Source: Nocardioides gilvus
GTDB lineage: Bacteria > Actinomycetota > Actinomycetes > Propionibacteriales > Nocardioidaceae
Reading direction: 5' to 3'
Length of the DNA: 64,000 nucleotides
NCBI RefSeq assembly: GCF_003194605.1
Contig: NZ_QHKY01000002.1
Span: forward strand, 186,001-250,000
Part shown: positions 18,805 through 27,309 of the stretch, piece by piece
How the letters are laid out: each line of letters starts with the position of its first letter
How positions within the stretch are numbered: position 1 is the stretch's first letter
Translations under genes and position numbers: made by a program
Notes under the pieces: generated by a model
What the model was told of the DNA's origin: nothing
Databases searched by the model: none
The model's input: only the letters and a program-made list of their open reading frames with translations

Positions 18805-19181
18805 GCCACCTCGCCTACCAGTACGTCGTGCTGCGCTGCGTGCCTCGACCGGAGCGGGAGGAGTTCCTCAACGTCGGGGTCGTCCTCTACTGCCAGGCCG
18901 AGGACTTCCTGGCCGTTGCCTGGGACGTCGACCGCGCACGGCTGGCGGCCTTCGCCCCCGATCTGGACCTCGACCGGGTCTGCGCCGGGCTCGACTTCGT
19001 CGAAGGGGTCTGCGGCGGTGATCCCCGCGGCGGGGAGGCCGCGTCGCGTCCGTTGACCCAGCGGTTCGGCTTCCTCAAGGCACCCAAGTCGACGGTGCTC
19101 CAGCCCGGCCCTGTGCACGGTGGGGTGACCGCAGACCCTCAGGCCCAGTTGGAGCGTCTGCTCACCCAGTTCGTCGGCTGA
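18801..19181 (+). CDS. DUF3037 protein
   Basis: 126 residues of the DUF3037 family (YQYVVLRCVPRPEREEFLNV), a small cytoplasmic protein usually next to a HipA-like kinase gene. The ATGA overlap with that gene suggests a complex or coupled function, as modulator or substrate (inferred). It ends 22 bases before a strong terminator, which closes the ppk2 operon. Confidence 0.85.
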   Translation: MSHLAYQYVVLRCVPRPEREEFLNVGVVLYCQAEDFLAVAWDVDRARLAAFAPDLDLDRVCAGLDFVEGVCGGDPRGGEAASRPLTQRFGFLKAPKSTVLQPGPVHGGVTADPQAQLERLLTQFVG

Positions 19182-19202
19182 GCCCAAGGGTCCGGAGAAG
19201 CA

Positions 19203-19234
19203 AGCAAGCCCCAGCCCGAAGGCTGGGGCTTGCT
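19203..19234 (+). terminator. Strong hairpin terminator
   Basis: A perfect 14-bp stem, AGCAAGCCCCAGCC with GGCTGGGGCTTGCT, encloses the tetraloop CGAA. It lies between the ppk2 operon and the convergent sirohydrochlorin chelatase gene, and may end transcription from both sides. Confidence 0.88.
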
Positions 19235-19265
19235 GATTGCTGCAGTTGTGCCTCGGGCGGGAGCC

Positions 19266-20009
19266 TCAGACGGGCACGAGCTCGACGGCGCCGACGGCGT
19301 ACCGGGCGAGGATCGTACGAGCCACCTCCGGGTGGGCACCCAGCGGCTCGGAGACGGCGACCGCGCCGGCCTCGTAGGCCAGCTCCGCAGCCCGGTCCGG
19401 CAGGAAGCCGGGGGCCAGGAAGAGCGACGCCACGGCGATGTGGCGGCGGCCCTGGCCACGGAACGCGCGCACGGCCTCAGCGGTGGCCGGCGGAGCTGCC
19501 GAGGCGAAGGCGGCCTTCACGGGCAGCTTGTGGCGGGTGCCCCAGAGTCGGGCCAGACGGGCGACCGACTGGTTCGCGAGCGGGTCCGAGGAGCCGGCGG
19601 ATGCCAGGACGAGGGCATCGAGCTCACGCACCCGGCTCTCCTTCAGCGCCTCGCGCATCCTGATGTCCAGCACGTCGAGGAACGCCGTCTCCAGACCGAG
19701 GACCGAGGTCGCCCGGATCTGGATGCCCTCGTGGCGGGCCATCGCCGTGGCGACGGCCTCGGGGACGTCCACCTTGGCGTGGTGGGCCTCGGTGAGCAGC
19801 AGCGGCACGACGACGATCTCGTCGAAACCGGCGCGTACGAGCTTGTCGACGGCCGTCTGGAAAGACGGCTTGGACAGTTCCAGGAATGCGGGCTCGATCC
19901 GGAGGTCCGGGCGCATGCGCCGGACCTCGTCAACCAGGGCCTTCACAGTTGCGGCGGACCGCGGGTCGCGGCTTCCGTGGGCGAGTGCAACCAACGCAGG
20001 AGCAGCCAT
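19266..20009 (-). CDS. Sirohydrochlorin chelatase (CbiX/SirB-like)
   Basis: 247 residues with two related halves of the CbiX/SirB type. It opens ALVALAHGSRDPRS, with the metal-binding His, and carries LLTEAHHAKVDVPEA; the second half has VASLFLAPGFLPDRA. The family inserts iron (or cobalt) into sirohydrochlorin. Downstream of sir and cysH, making sirohaem for sulfite reductase is the natural role. The gap of about 125 bases after cysH means it may have its own promoter. Confidence 0.88.
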   Translation of the reverse strand: MAAPALVALAHGSRDPRSAATVKALVDEVRRMRPDLRIEPAFLELSKPSFQTAVDKLVRAGFDEIVVVPLLLTEAHHAKVDVPEAVATAMARHEGIQIRATSVLGLETAFLDVLDIRMREALKESRVRELDALVLASAGSSDPLANQSVARLARLWGTRHKLPVKAAFASAAPPATAEAVRAFRGQGRRHIAVASLFLAPGFLPDRAAELAYEAGAVAVSEPLGAHPEVARTILARYAVGAVELVPV

Positions 20010-20135
20010 CGATGAGCCTCCCAGCTCTCAAGTGATGTGCATCGACGTCGTTGTCGATCCGTGTGTTCGTTCGGTGTGCTTCGGTGCTTGTGCGGGGGGA
20101 GTTCTGTGGGGGAGTTCTGGGGTGCGGCCGCTCCG

Positions 20136-20882
20136 TCAGGAGTGGATCCCGCACTCGGTCTTGTTGGTCCCTGCCCAGCGGCCGCTGCGCGGGTCGTCGC
20201 CAGGGGCGACTCGGCGTGTGCACGGCCAGCACCCGATCGAGGGGTAGCCGTCGTACACGAGGGGGTTCACGAGCACGCCGTTGTCGGCGATGTAACGCTC
20301 CACCTGTTCGTCGCTCCAGCGCGCGATGGGTGAGATCTTCACCTTGCCCTTGCGTGCGTCCCACCCGATGACAGGTGCGATGGCCCTGTTCTGGGTCTCC
20401 GCGCGGCGCAACCCCGAGGCCCAGGCGTCATAGCCTGCCAAGGAGTCGGCCAGCGGCTGGACCTTGCGCAACTTGCAGCACAGGTCAGGGTCGGTCCGGT
20501 AGAGGTCCTTGCCGTACTGGGCATCCTGTTCCGCCACGCTCAGGGGTGCCTGAATGGTGATCAGGTTGACGTCCAGAACGGCCTCGACGGCGTCACGGGT
20601 CCCGATGGTCTCGGGGAAGTGGTAGCCGGTGTCGAGGAAGACGACGTTGATCCCCGGGGCGACGCTGGAGGCCAGGTGGGCCAGCACGGAGTCACCCATG
20701 GAGGAGGTGATGCAGAAGCGCTCGCCGAAGGTGGCGAACGCCCATTCGATGATGGTCTCGGCAGGAGCGAGCTCCAGCTCGGCGCCCATGTGCGAGATGA
20801 GTTCGCGCAGCTCCTCGGGCGTACGTCCCTCGGTGTGCGTGCCGCGGAAGGCGCGGGCAGCAGCAGTCGTCTCCGTCGTCAT
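20136..20882 (-). CDS. cysH: Phosphoadenylyl/adenylyl-sulfate reductase
   Basis: 248 residues of the assimilatory PAPS/APS reductase family, which makes sulfite. It has the ITSSMGDSVLAH nucleotide loop, the cluster cysteines LCCKLRKVQPL and CWPC, TRRVAPGDDPRSGRWAG, and the catalytic KTECGIH end. The CC/CxxC pairs indicate a 4Fe-4S enzyme that probably uses APS. The start is ATG 20882, overlapping the zinc-ribbon gene as ATGA; longer frames run into that gene and are rejected. Confidence 0.94.
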   Translation of the reverse strand: MTTETTAAARAFRGTHTEGRTPEELRELISHMGAELELAPAETIIEWAFATFGERFCITSSMGDSVLAHLASSVAPGINVVFLDTGYHFPETIGTRDAVEAVLDVNLITIQAPLSVAEQDAQYGKDLYRTDPDLCCKLRKVQPLADSLAGYDAWASGLRRAETQNRAIAPVIGWDARKGKVKISPIARWSDEQVERYIADNGVLVNPLVYDGYPSIGCWPCTRRVAPGDDPRSGRWAGTNKTECGIHS

Positions 20883-21043
20883 GCCTTCACCTCCGGTCGC
20901 GGAATCGATCCGAGCATCTTGAGCACGAAGTGACGCAGGCAGGAGCGGCACTCCCAGGCAGCGAGGCCGTCGACGGACTCACGGGGCCACAGGTTCTCGT
21001 CGCCGCAGTAGGGGCAGTTGTTGGGCTGGGATCGCTCTGACAT
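20879..21043 (-). CDS. Small zinc-ribbon protein between sir and cysH
   Basis: 54 residues: MSERSQPNNCPYCGDENLWP, then a CRSC pair and LRHFVLKML. Two CxxC pairs suggest a zinc ribbon or metal site. It begins one base after the sir stop and overlaps cysH by four bases, so all three are translated together. A role in electron transfer, cluster delivery or assembly for the reductases is inferred only. It is shorter than many gene callers' cut-off. Confidence 0.8.
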   Translation of the reverse strand: MSERSQPNNCPYCGDENLWPRESVDGLAAWECRSCLRHFVLKMLGSIPRPEVKA

Positions 21044-21044
21044 G

Positions 21045-22745
21045 TCAGACCGTTTCCAGGACGACGTCGCCGCGCAGGTGGGCCTCGTCGGCGCGGGCCG
21101 CCCAGTGCGCGAAGGACTCGCCGTCGGTGCGGTCGGCGAGGTAGTTGAGCACCACGGTGGTGATGTAGTCGTCCAGTCCCACGCTGGTGACCTTGTGGGC
21201 ACGCAGCTTGCGGCCGTGGTTGGCCTCGAGCCCGAGCGCGCCGCCGAGGTGCACCTGGAAGCCGTCGACCTGGTTGCCGTGCTCGTCCATGACCAGCTGG
21301 CCCTTGAGGCCGAAGTCGGCGCTCTGGGTGCGGGCGCAGGCGTTGGGGCAGCCGTTGACGTTGACGGTGATCGGCACGTCGAGGTCGGGGATGCGTCGCT
21401 CGAGCTCGGAGATGAGCGCCTTGCCGCGTGCCTTGGTCTCGACGATCGCGAGCTTGCAGAACTCGATGCCGGTGCAGGCCATCGTGTTGCGACGCCAGTT
21501 CGACGGGGCGGGGTCCAGACCGATCGCCTTGAGCTCGCTGCTCACGGCCTCGACGTCGGCACCGTCGACGCCGATCACCACTGCCTTCTGCTGGGCGGTC
21601 AACCGCACCCCGGCTGCGCCGTACTTCTCGACGACATCGGCCAGGTTGAGCAGGAACTGGCCGTCGATGCGACCGACCACAGGGGCGCCACCGATGTAGA
21701 ACTTGCCGTCGCGCTGCTCGTGCACACCGACGTGGTCGCCGGGGATGCTGGGGGAGGCGGGGGACTCGTTGCGGACCAACTCACGCTGCAGGTACTCGCC
21801 CTCGAGGATCTCGCGGAATTTCTCGATGCCCCAGTCAGCCACCAGGAACTTCAGCCGGGCACGCGAGCGCAGGCGGCGGTAGCCGTAGTCACGGAAGATG
21901 CCGGCCACCCCGGCCCAGACGTCGACGACCTCGTCGAGCGGCACCCACACGCCGAGCTTCTGGGCGAACATCGGGTTGGTGGAGAGACCCCCGCCGACCC
22001 AGACGTCGAAGCCGGGACCGTGCTCGGGGTGCACCGTGCCCACGAAGGAGACGTCGTTGATCTCCGGCGCCGAGTCGTGACTCGGGTGACCGCTGACCGA
22101 GGTCTTGAACTTGCGGGGGAGGTTGGAGAACTCGGGGTTGTTCAGGGCCAGGGCCTTGATGTCGTCAAGGGCCTTGGTGCCGTCGATGATCTCGTCCTTG
22201 GCGATGCCGGCGACCGGCGAGCCCAGGAAGGGGCGCGGTGAGTCGCCGCACGCCTCGACGGTGGTGAGGCCGGCACTCTCGAGGCGCTCCCAGATCGTCG
22301 GCACGTCCTCGACCTGGATCCAGTGGTACTGGATGTTGGTGCGGTCGGTGATGTCGGCGGTGTTGCGGGCGAAGTCGGTCGAGCAGCTGCCCAGGGCGCG
22401 CAGCGCGGCGGCGTCGAGGATGGCGCCGTCGGTGCGGACCCGCATCATGAAGTAGCGGTCGTCCAGCTCTTCTTCCTCGAGGGTGGCGGTCTTGCCGCCG
22501 TCGAAGCCGGGAGCGCGCTGGGTGTAGAGGCCCATCCACCGGAAGCGGCCGCGCAGGTCAGCGGGGTCGATGGAGTCGAAGCCGCGCTTGGAGTAGATGC
22601 CGAGGATCCGGTCCCGCACGTTGAGCGGGTTGTCGTCCTTCTTGCTCTGCTCGTTCTTGTTGAGCGGCTCGGAGTAGCCCAGTGCCCACTGACCCTCGCC
22701 GCGCTTGCGACGGGGACGTGCGGTGGGAGCAGGGGTGGCAGTCAT
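21045..22745 (-). CDS. sir: Ferredoxin-dependent sulfite reductase
   Basis: 566 residues of the nitrite/sulfite reductase family. Two ferrodoxin-like halves and the sirohaem/4Fe-4S cysteines (CTGIEFCK and NGCPNAC) are present. It reduces sulfite to sulfide with six electrons. Similar proteins are called SirA or NirA; location with cysH and a sirohaem chelatase supports sulfite. A basic N-terminal tail (PTARPRRKRGEG) precedes the domain. A leader peptide lies 65 bases upstream, and AGGA precedes the start. Confidence 0.94.
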   Translation of the reverse strand: MTATPAPTARPRRKRGEGQWALGYSEPLNKNEQSKKDDNPLNVRDRILGIYSKRGFDSIDPADLRGRFRWMGLYTQRAPGFDGGKTATLEEEELDDRYFMMRVRTDGAILDAAALRALGSCSTDFARNTADITDRTNIQYHWIQVEDVPTIWERLESAGLTTVEACGDSPRPFLGSPVAGIAKDEIIDGTKALDDIKALALNNPEFSNLPRKFKTSVSGHPSHDSAPEINDVSFVGTVHPEHGPGFDVWVGGGLSTNPMFAQKLGVWVPLDEVVDVWAGVAGIFRDYGYRRLRSRARLKFLVADWGIEKFREILEGEYLQRELVRNESPASPSIPGDHVGVHEQRDGKFYIGGAPVVGRIDGQFLLNLADVVEKYGAAGVRLTAQQKAVVIGVDGADVEAVSSELKAIGLDPAPSNWRRNTMACTGIEFCKLAIVETKARGKALISELERRIPDLDVPITVNVNGCPNACARTQSADFGLKGQLVMDEHGNQVDGFQVHLGGALGLEANHGRKLRAHKVTSVGLDDYITTVVLNYLADRTDGESFAHWAARADEAHLRGDVVLETV

Positions 22746-22809
22746 GAGGTGGTCCTGGATTCGCTGAGGCCGCTCAGGAGTCGAGCGTGCAGTGGTGGTC
22801 GTCAGGGAG

Positions 22810-22899
22810 TCAGTGGGGCCAACAGGTCATGCTGCCGACGCGCATCAGGTCCACGTGGCGTCGTACCACGAGGTGCTTGTGCGTTGCTCGGCTGATCAC
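22810..22899 (-). CDS. Cysteine-containing leader peptide upstream of sir
   Basis: A 29-codon frame (GTG 22899; GTG 22869 also possible) ends RHVDLMRVGSMTCWPH. The RHVDL...S..C pattern matches short leader peptides that precede sulfur-metabolism genes in Streptomyces and relatives. The stop is 65 bases before the sir start, with a small CTGAG/CTCAG hairpin between. Ribosome pausing at the lone Cys codon could report cysteine status (inferred). A long opposing frame through glyA ends at the same stop and is not real. Confidence 0.7.
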   Translation of the reverse strand: MISRATHKHLVVRRHVDLMRVGSMTCWPH

Positions 22900-23088
22900 A
22901 GAGTGGAGTCTCACTGGCCGGACAGGCTTGCGGCAATTGCGGATCTCATATGGCGGAATGCCGTACCAAATAGTGAGACCCAAATTGGGGATGCCAGTCG
23001 AGCCGCTGAGCCTCAGTGAGGCGCAAGTCACATCGGGCCCGGGTGCCCGAACTTCGGGGACAGCCGCAGGCTCATTAGTCTGGGGCCC

Positions 23089-24534
23089 ATGACCGATTCT
23101 GTTGCCGCGACCGCCAGCACTGCCTACGACGCCGCTCTGAAGGTGATTGCCTCCGTCGAGCCCCGGATCGCCGAGGCGACCCGGCGCGAGTTGGAGGACC
23201 AGCGTGGATCGCTGAAGCTGATCGCGTCGGAGAACTACGCCTCGCCCGCCGTCCTGCTCACCATGGGCACCTGGCTGAGCGACAAGTACGCCGAGGGCAC
23301 CGTCGGTCACCGCTTCTACGCGGGCTGCCAGAACGTCGACACCGTGGAGTCGCTGGCCGCCGAGCACGCTCGCGAGCTCTTCGGCGCCGACTACGCCTAC
23401 GTCCAGCCGCACTCCGGCATCGACGCCAACCTGGTCGCCTTCTGGTCGATCCTGGCCAACCGCGTCGAGACCCCGGCCCTGGCCAAGCTCGGCGCCAAGA
23501 ACGTCAACGAGCTCACCGAGGCCGACTGGGAGACGCTGCGCGGCGAGCTCGGCAACCAGCGCCTCCTGGGCATGAGCCTGGACGCCGGGGGTCACCTGAC
23601 CCACGGCTTCCGCCCGAACATCTCCGGCAAGATGTTTCACCAGCAGCAGTACGGCACCGACCCGGCCACGGGCCTGCTCGACTACGACGCCGTCGCCGCC
23701 AAGGCCCGCGAGTTCAAGCCGCTGATCATGGTGGCCGGCTACTCCGCCTACCCGCGCCGGGTGAACTTCGCCAAGATGCGCGAGATCGCCGACGAGGTCG
23801 GCGCCGTGCTGATGGTCGACATGGCCCACTTCGCCGGGCTGGTGGCCGGCAAGGTCTTCACCGGCGACGAGGACCCGATCCCCTTCGGCCACGTCGTCAC
23901 CACGACCACCCACAAGTCGCTGCGCGGTCCGCGCGGCGGCATGGTCCTGGCCCAGAAGGAGTTCGCGGCCGACGTCGACCGCGGTTGCCCGATGGTCCTC
24001 GGCGGCCCGCTCTCCCACGTGATGGCCGCCAAGGCCGTCGCGCTCGCCGAGGCGCGCACCGACGAGTTCAAGGCGTACGCCCAGAACGTCGCCGACAACG
24101 CGAAGACGCTCGCCGATGGCTTCATGAGCCGCGGCACCAAGCTGGTCACCGACGGCACCGACAACCACCTGGTGCTCCTCGACGTCAGCTCGTACGGCCT
24201 CACCGGCCGGCAGGCCGAGTCGGCGCTGCTCGACGCCGGCGTGGTCACCAACCGCAACTCGGTGCCCAACGACGCCAACGGCGCCTGGTACACCTCCGGT
24301 GTCCGCCTCGGTACGCCGGCGCTCACCACCCGCGGTTTCGGCAAGGACGAGTTCGACAAGGTCTCCGAACTCATCGTCGACGTGCTCTCCAACACCCAGC
24401 CCGGCGTCACGAAGGCCGGCAGCCCGTCGAAGGCCTCTTACAAGCTGGCCGACGGCGTGGCTGACCGCGTACGTGCGGCGAGCGCCGAGCTGCTCGACGC
24501 CAACCCGCTCTACCCGGGTCTGCAGCTCTCCTGA
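23089..24534 (+). CDS. glyA: Serine hydroxymethyltransferase
   Basis: 481 residues of PLP enzyme fold type I, converting serine and tetrahydrofolate to glycine and 5,10-methylene-THF. Typical motifs are [31 protein letters not shown], and [14 protein letters not shown] with the PLP lysine Lys276. It is about 50 residues longer than most GlyA; the extra segment after [20 protein letters not shown] is typical of a long actinobacterial form. It is divergent from sir and probably has its own promoter shortly before the ATG. Confidence 0.95.
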   Translation: MTDSVAATASTAYDAALKVIASVEPRIAEATRRELEDQRGSLKLIASENYASPAVLLTMGTWLSDKYAEGTVGHRFYAGCQNVDTVESLAAEHARELFGADYAYVQPHSGIDANLVAFWSILANRVETPALAKLGAKNVNELTEADWETLRGELGNQRLLGMSLDAGGHLTHGFRPNISGKMFHQQQYGTDPATGLLDYDAVAAKAREFKPLIMVAGYSAYPRRVNFAKMREIADEVGAVLMVDMAHFAGLVAGKVFTGDEDPIPFGHVVTTTTHKSLRGPRGGMVLAQKEFAADVDRGCPMVLGGPLSHVMAAKAVALAEARTDEFKAYAQNVADNAKTLADGFMSRGTKLVTDGTDNHLVLLDVSSYGLTGRQAESALLDAGVVTNRNSVPNDANGAWYTSGVRLGTPALTTRGFGKDEFDKVSELIVDVLSNTQPGVTKAGSPSKASYKLADGVADRVRAASAELLDANPLYPGLQLS

Positions 24535-24550
24535 CGTTGCACCTCGGGTC

Positions 24551-24603
24551 TGTGTGCGCAGATCCACCCGACTTGCCGCTGGGTGAGGGCATATGCGCAC
24601 ACA
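24551..24603. repeat. Inverted-repeat element, left copy
   Basis: Arms TGTGTGCGCA and TGCGCACACA (10 bp, perfect) are separated by 33 bases, flanked by partly complementary CCTCGGGT and ACCCGGGAGG. It lies between glyA and the stop of the endonuclease-like gene. A related element occurs at 25567-25619 on the other side of that gene. It may also act as a bidirectional terminator. Confidence 0.65.
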
Positions 24604-24613
24604 ACCCGGGAGG

Positions 24614-25543
24614 TCAGGGCCCCAGCTTGGGCCAGAGCAACGCCCGACCCGCACGGGTGAGGGTGGACGTACGCAACGTCTGCCCCCACCCTGCCAATCG
24701 GGCGGGTTCGTGCACCCGTCCCAGCGTCCGGTCCACGTCACGCAACAGGTCCTGAGGACGGTGCAGGAGATCTCGTGACGTGTAGCCACGGCGTACCCAG
24801 CCGGCTTCCTCCAACCGGCGGTCTCGCAGCAGGTCGGAACGGTGCTGCTCGATGTCGCGATGCACGCCGCCGTCGTACTCGTGCAGCACCGCGGCCTCAC
24901 CGACCCGAAGGTCGCCCCGCGCCACGAACCGACCGTCGGCTCGGGTGACGACGTACTGCGGGGTGACCGGTGCCTCGACGTGTCGGTGGAACTCTCGCAG
25001 CACGGTCTCCCATGCAGATTCCGTACGCGCCTCGCAGCGCCGCAACAGTCGCCGCAGCCGCGGAGCCCCGTGCCGACCACTCGCACAGGCATCCTCCAGG
25101 ACCTGTCGGGTGAGGTACTTCTGGTGTAGCGCTGCGTCGAGGGCCATCAGGGCTCCCAGGTCGTCGAGGTCACGGCAAAGGCTGAGGAGTACGTCCGGCA
25201 CCGAGGCGACGGGCATGCCACGAGCCGTTCCCGGCCGTCCTACGGGATCGCTGCGCAGCGCCCGCAGACCGGGACGGCGGACGGGGTGCGCGCCGGGAGG
25301 CAGTTGGACGACCACCGCGGTCTGCGGTGGGAGCGGCGGCAACCAGAGGCCAAGTATTTCAGCTGCTGTCACGTGCGTGAAGCAGGTGCCGGGCGGTAGT
25401 ACCTCCAGCCAGGCGGTGAGGGTGGCGCGCACGGGGTCAACCGCGTCGAGCGGCCGGTAGGCACCGTGGGTGACCCGGATCAGTCGTCCTTGCATGGTGC
25501 GGACTCTGACCCATGGGTCCTGCCGCCGTGCGGCCCTACGCAT
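24614..25543 (-). CDS. AbiEi-like / DUF559-type endonuclease-fold protein
   Basis: 309 residues from ATG 25543, where AGGAGG lies directly against the start; ATG 25495 is an alternative. The N-terminal half (QGRLIRVTHGAYRPL) resembles AbiEi-like domains. The C-terminal half, with TESAWETVLREF, RGDLRVGEAAVLHEYDG and LEEAGWVRRGYTSRDL, resembles the DUF559/Vsr nuclease fold common in Nocardioides. Whether it cuts DNA is unknown, and a clear HTH before the AbiEi part is missing. It sits inside a pair of inverted-repeat elements. Confidence 0.65.
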   Translation of the reverse strand: MRRAARRQDPWVRVRTMQGRLIRVTHGAYRPLDAVDPVRATLTAWLEVLPPGTCFTHVTAAEILGLWLPPLPPQTAVVVQLPPGAHPVRRPGLRALRSDPVGRPGTARGMPVASVPDVLLSLCRDLDDLGALMALDAALHQKYLTRQVLEDACASGRHGAPRLRRLLRRCEARTESAWETVLREFHRHVEAPVTPQYVVTRADGRFVARGDLRVGEAAVLHEYDGGVHRDIEQHRSDLLRDRRLEEAGWVRRGYTSRDLLHRPQDLLRDVDRTLGRVHEPARLAGWGQTLRTSTLTRAGRALLWPKLGP

Positions 25544-25566
25544 CCTCCTGTGGACAGGCGTACGTC

Positions 25567-25619
25567 TGTGTGCGCGGACGGGCACGACACGCCGGTGACC
25601 GGCCCGGTTCGTGCACACA
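25567..25619. repeat. Inverted-repeat element, right copy
   Basis: Arms TGTGTGCGC and GTGCACACA (8 of 9 complementary) are 35 bases apart, the same layout and arm sequence as the copy at 24551-24603. It overlaps the upstream region of the endonuclease-like gene. Confidence 0.6.
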
Positions 25620-25657
25620 AACCTGAGGCGCAGCGCAGGTCGCCCGGCAGTCGAGGG

Positions 25658-27292
25658 TCAGTCGACGACGGGCGTGTTCCGCTCCACCACGTACGCCTGC
25701 TCGCCGCCGGTGAGCATCCCGAAGACGCCCATCGGCGCGCCGTCGAGCCGGGAGGCGCAGAAGAGGTCGGAGACCTCGGCGGGGGAGTGACGCACCAGCA
25801 GTGCGCCCTGGAGGCAGAGCGCCATCCTGCTGGCCAACAGACGGGCGTTGGCCTCGACCCCGATGTTCTCGCCGAGCAACGCGAGGGTCTCGTCGACCGC
25901 GCGGTCCAGGTGACGGTTGGCGCCGCGGGCGGCACCGACCTCGAGCATCCAGGCCTCCATCGACTCCGGCTCCCGGGCCAGCGCGCGGAGCACGTCGAGG
26001 GCGTTGACGTTGCCGGAGCCCTCCCAGACGGAGTTCAGCGGGGCTTCGCGATACATCAGCGGGAGCCCGGACTCCTCGACGTAGCCGTTGCCGCCCAGGC
26101 ACTCCAGCGCCTCGGCCACCGCGGCCGGGGTGCGCTTGCAGACCCAGAACTTCGCCAGCGGCAACGCGATGCGGCGCAGCGCCTTCTCGTGCGGGTCATC
26201 AGCTGCGTCGACGGCCGTGGCCAGGCGCATCGCCAGCGCGGTCGCGGCCTCCGACTCGAGCGACAGGTCGGCCAGCACGTTGCGCATCAGCGGCTTGTCG
26301 GCCAGCAGGCCGCCGAAGGCTGAGCGGTGCGCGGCGTGCCACGACGCCTCGGCCAGCGAGTGGCGGATCAGCGCCGCGGAGCCGAGCACGCAGTCGAGCC
26401 GGGTCGCGGCCACCATCTCGATGATGGTGCGTACGCCGCGCCCCTCCTCGCCGAGCCGCCGGGCCAGGGTGCCGTCGAACTCGAGCTCGCCGGAGGCATT
26501 CGAGCAGTTGCCGAGCTTGTCCTTGAGCCGGACCACGTCGAAGGTGTTGCGGGTGCCGTCGGGCAGCACCCGCGGCATCACGAAGCAGGTGAGCCCGCCG
26601 GGGGCCTGGGCTAGCACCAGGAAGACGTCGTTCATCGGCGCCGAGGTGAACCACTTGTGGCCGTGCAGCGTGTAGAGGCCGTCCTCGCCGGTGGGTCGCG
26701 CGACGGTGACGTTCGTACGTACGTCGGAGCCACCTTGCTTCTCGGTCATGCCCATGCCGGCGAGCAGGCCCGACTTGTCCTGCGGGGTGCGTATGCCGAA
26801 GTCGTACGTCGTCGAGGTGAGCCCGGGGACCCATTCGTCGGCGAGCGTGGGGTCGACGCGCAGGGCCGGGACCGCGGCGTACGTCATGGAGATGGGGCAA
26901 CCGTGGCCCGGTTCGGTCTGTGACCAGGCGTAGAAGCCGGCGGCGCGGCGCAGGTGGGCGTCGGGCTCCGGCGAGCCCCACGGCGCGGCCTGGAGTCCGT
27001 GGTCCACCGCGCGGTCCATCAACCAGTGCCAGGAGGGATGGAAGGTGACCTCGTCGACGCGGTTGCCGTGGCGGTCCTGGGTGAGCAGGCGCGGAGGGTT
27101 TTCGTTGGCGGCGAGCCCGTGCTCACGGGCCTCGGCGCTGCCTGCCTCCACTCCGAGTGCGGTGAGGCTGGCCAGTGTCTCGGGCGAGCCGTGGCGCAGG
27201 ACCGCCTCGCGCAGTGCGGGGTCCCCTCCCACGACGTCGTGACCGGTCAACGGTGGTGTCTGGTTGGAGGTTGCCCGGAGTTCGCTGCGCAT
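25658..27292 (-). CDS. AidB-like acyl-CoA dehydrogenase family protein
   Basis: 544 residues. The flavin site region (GMGMTEKQGGSDVRTN) and substrate motif (YTLHGHKWFTSAP) are typical of AidB, and the C-terminal helical domain (ECLGGNGYVEESGLPLMYRE, then WEGSGNVNALDVLRAL) matches. AidB family members bind FAD and DNA and respond to alkylation; isovaleryl-CoA dehydrogenase activity is weak in E. coli AidB. A catabolic role cannot be excluded. The gene stands alone and is divergent from YihY. Confidence 0.88.
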   Translation of the reverse strand: MRSELRATSNQTPPLTGHDVVGGDPALREAVLRHGSPETLASLTALGVEAGSAEAREHGLAANENPPRLLTQDRHGNRVDEVTFHPSWHWLMDRAVDHGLQAAPWGSPEPDAHLRRAAGFYAWSQTEPGHGCPISMTYAAVPALRVDPTLADEWVPGLTSTTYDFGIRTPQDKSGLLAGMGMTEKQGGSDVRTNVTVARPTGEDGLYTLHGHKWFTSAPMNDVFLVLAQAPGGLTCFVMPRVLPDGTRNTFDVVRLKDKLGNCSNASGELEFDGTLARRLGEEGRGVRTIIEMVAATRLDCVLGSAALIRHSLAEASWHAAHRSAFGGLLADKPLMRNVLADLSLESEAATALAMRLATAVDAADDPHEKALRRIALPLAKFWVCKRTPAAVAEALECLGGNGYVEESGLPLMYREAPLNSVWEGSGNVNALDVLRALAREPESMEAWMLEVGAARGANRHLDRAVDETLALLGENIGVEANARLLASRMALCLQGALLVRHSPAEVSDLFCASRLDGAPMGVFGMLTGGEQAYVVERNTPVVD

Positions 27293-27309
27293 ATGACTAC
27301 GGTAGGCGC

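Noticed and set aside
19203..19234. Regulatory RNA hairpin
   Set aside because: Its position between convergent genes and strong perfect stem fit a terminator better.
22900..25092. Minus-strand 760-codon frame through glyA ending in the leader peptide
   Set aside because: Antisense to glyA; only its last codons, upstream of sir, resemble a real peptide.
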